The translations under genes and the position numbers were made by a program. Below, piece after piece: positions 5,057 to 5,727 of a stretch of DNA of 5,727 nt. Source of the DNA: CAYLHS01 sp964383535 (GTDB lineage: Bacteria; Actinomycetota; Acidimicrobiia; Spongiisociales; UBA4744); the NCBI GenBank assembly GCA_964383535.1, contig CAYLHS010000110.1, positions 1-5,727 on the forward strand, given 5' to 3'. The notes below the pieces were generated by a model, which saw nothing but the letters and a program-made list of their open reading frames with translations, made no database searches and was not told where the DNA came from. The first letter of the stretch is position 1; each line of letters starts with the position of its first letter.

Positions 5057-5709
5057 TGCGCGAAATCGCGATCGACTGCGGAGACGGCCGAACCGTGACG
5101 GGGCGTCTCGCCGAGGGTGACCGTCGTCCGGCGGTGCTGCTCGCACACGGAGCCGGCGCCGGACAGGATCACCCCCTGGTCGCCCGCATCAGAGACGGAC
5201 TGGCCCTGCACGGCTACCCCGTCGTGACCTTCGAGTATTTCTACATGGCGGAGGGGCGCCGAAGACCCGACCGCGCACCTGCGCTCATGTCCGCCCATCG
5301 CGCCGCCCTCGACTGGGTCTGCACGCACCTCACAGAACGTGTGATCCTCGCGGGCAGATCGATGGGCGGCCGGATCGCGAGCATGCTCGCTGCCGAGGGC
5401 GCACCGGCAGAAGGGCTGATCTGCTACTCCTACCCGCTGCACCCGCCGGGGCGCTACGACAAGCTGCGTGCAGAGCACCTGTGGCGGGTTCGGATGCCGA
5501 TGCTGTTCTTCGTCGGTGGACGAGACGCGTTCGCGAGGACGGACCTGGTCGACGCCTACCTCCGGCCCCTCCCAGGAGCGACGGTCGAGGTCGTCGACGG
5601 TGCCGACCACTCGCTGAAGATGCTCAAACGGTCGGGTGTCACCACCGAGCAGGTCATCGAACGAATCGTCGGCACCAGCGTCGACTGGATCGAGAGCCTC
5701 GATGCGTGA
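5056..5709 (+). CDS. Alpha/beta hydrolase, KANL3/Tex30 type
   Basis: This 217-residue cytosolic protein has no signal peptide. It carries a compact alpha/beta-hydrolase core: LLAHGAGAGQDHPLV (28-42, oxyanion region), GRSMGGRIASML (100-111, nucleophile Ser102), Asp157 in FFVGGRDAF, and His185 in DGADHSLKM, giving a complete Ser-Asp-His triad. The AHGAGAG and GRSMGGR motifs are typical of the predicted hydrolase family that includes the bacterial COG3571-type proteins and the human KANL3/TEX30 domain. No reaction is established for the bacterial members. The frame is open back to an ATG at 4999, which would add 19 residues (rich in Arg, Gly, Ala) with no visible ribosome binding site. ATG 5056 is preferred because MREIAIDCGDGRTV begins the first strand of the fold and a -10 box sits directly upstream. 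It diverges from the lipoprotein hydrolase by 123 nt and is not in its operon. Confidence 0.88.
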   Translation: MREIAIDCGDGRTVTGRLAEGDRRPAVLLAHGAGAGQDHPLVARIRDGLALHGYPVVTFEYFYMAEGRRRPDRAPALMSAHRAALDWVCTHLTERVILAGRSMGGRIASMLAAEGAPAEGLICYSYPLHPPGRYDKLRAEHLWRVRMPMLFFVGGRDAFARTDLVDAYLRPLPGATVEVVDGADHSLKMLKRSGVTTEQVIERIVGTSVDWIESLDA

Positions 5710-5727
5710 GCTCTGTTGGTGAGTACG

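Noticed and set aside
4933..5610. N-terminal extension of the lipoprotein hydrolase frame on the minus strand
   Set aside because: The frame stays open for over 200 more codons, but that part is opposite the KANL3-like hydrolase, and an extension would bury the lipoprotein signal peptide inside the protein.
5719..5727. GTG at 5719 as the start of a next gene
   Set aside because: Only three codons are visible and there is no ribosome binding site in the short gap after the hydrolase stop.

Overview
The window is GC-rich and gene-dense, with actinobacterial-style genes: GTG starts, few long gaps, and exported proteins with long Thr/Pro linkers of the kind common in Acidimicrobiia and related Actinomycetota. 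That placement is an inference from protein style; there is no rRNA or marker gene here.

Region 1 (1-1349, + strand) is the 3' end of a bacterial microcompartment (BMC) operon. It holds the C-terminus of a PduP/EutE-type CoA-acylating aldehyde dehydrogenase, a tandem-domain BMC-T shell protein, and two EutN/CcmL-type BMC-P vertex proteins. All junctions are overlapping or 2 nt apart. The enzyme produces acyl-CoA from an aldehyde inside the shell, BMC-T supplies facet tiles with pores, and the BMC-P pentamers cap the vertices. The signature enzyme that makes the aldehyde and the BMC-H hexamer protein are not in the window, so the substrate cannot be named. The set resembles actinobacterial aminopropanol/diol-type loci, but that is only a possibility.

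Region 2 (1350-3016, + strand) has a 126-nt stretch with no clear feature, then a compact control region with TGACATCA-type repeats at exact 11-nt spacing. A small 49-codon ORF with a strong Shine-Dalgarno sequence follows, then a second pair of the same repeats, again 11 nt apart, running into the start of a DHA3-type MFS exporter. The repeats, the small ORF and the exporter look like one regulated unit, and this is the least explained part of the window.

Region 3 (2991-4932, - strand) holds two exported proteins in a probable operon: an alpha/beta-hydrolase lipoprotein, followed 43 nt later by a CAP/SCP-domain protein with a mucin-like Thr stalk and a C-terminal membrane anchor. The CAP gene overlaps the exporter gene tail to tail by 26 bp.

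Region 4 (4933-5727) is a divergent promoter region and a + strand cytosolic alpha/beta hydrolase of the KANL3/Tex30 type. The gene is probably transcribed leaderless. The last 18 nt hold nothing that can be called.
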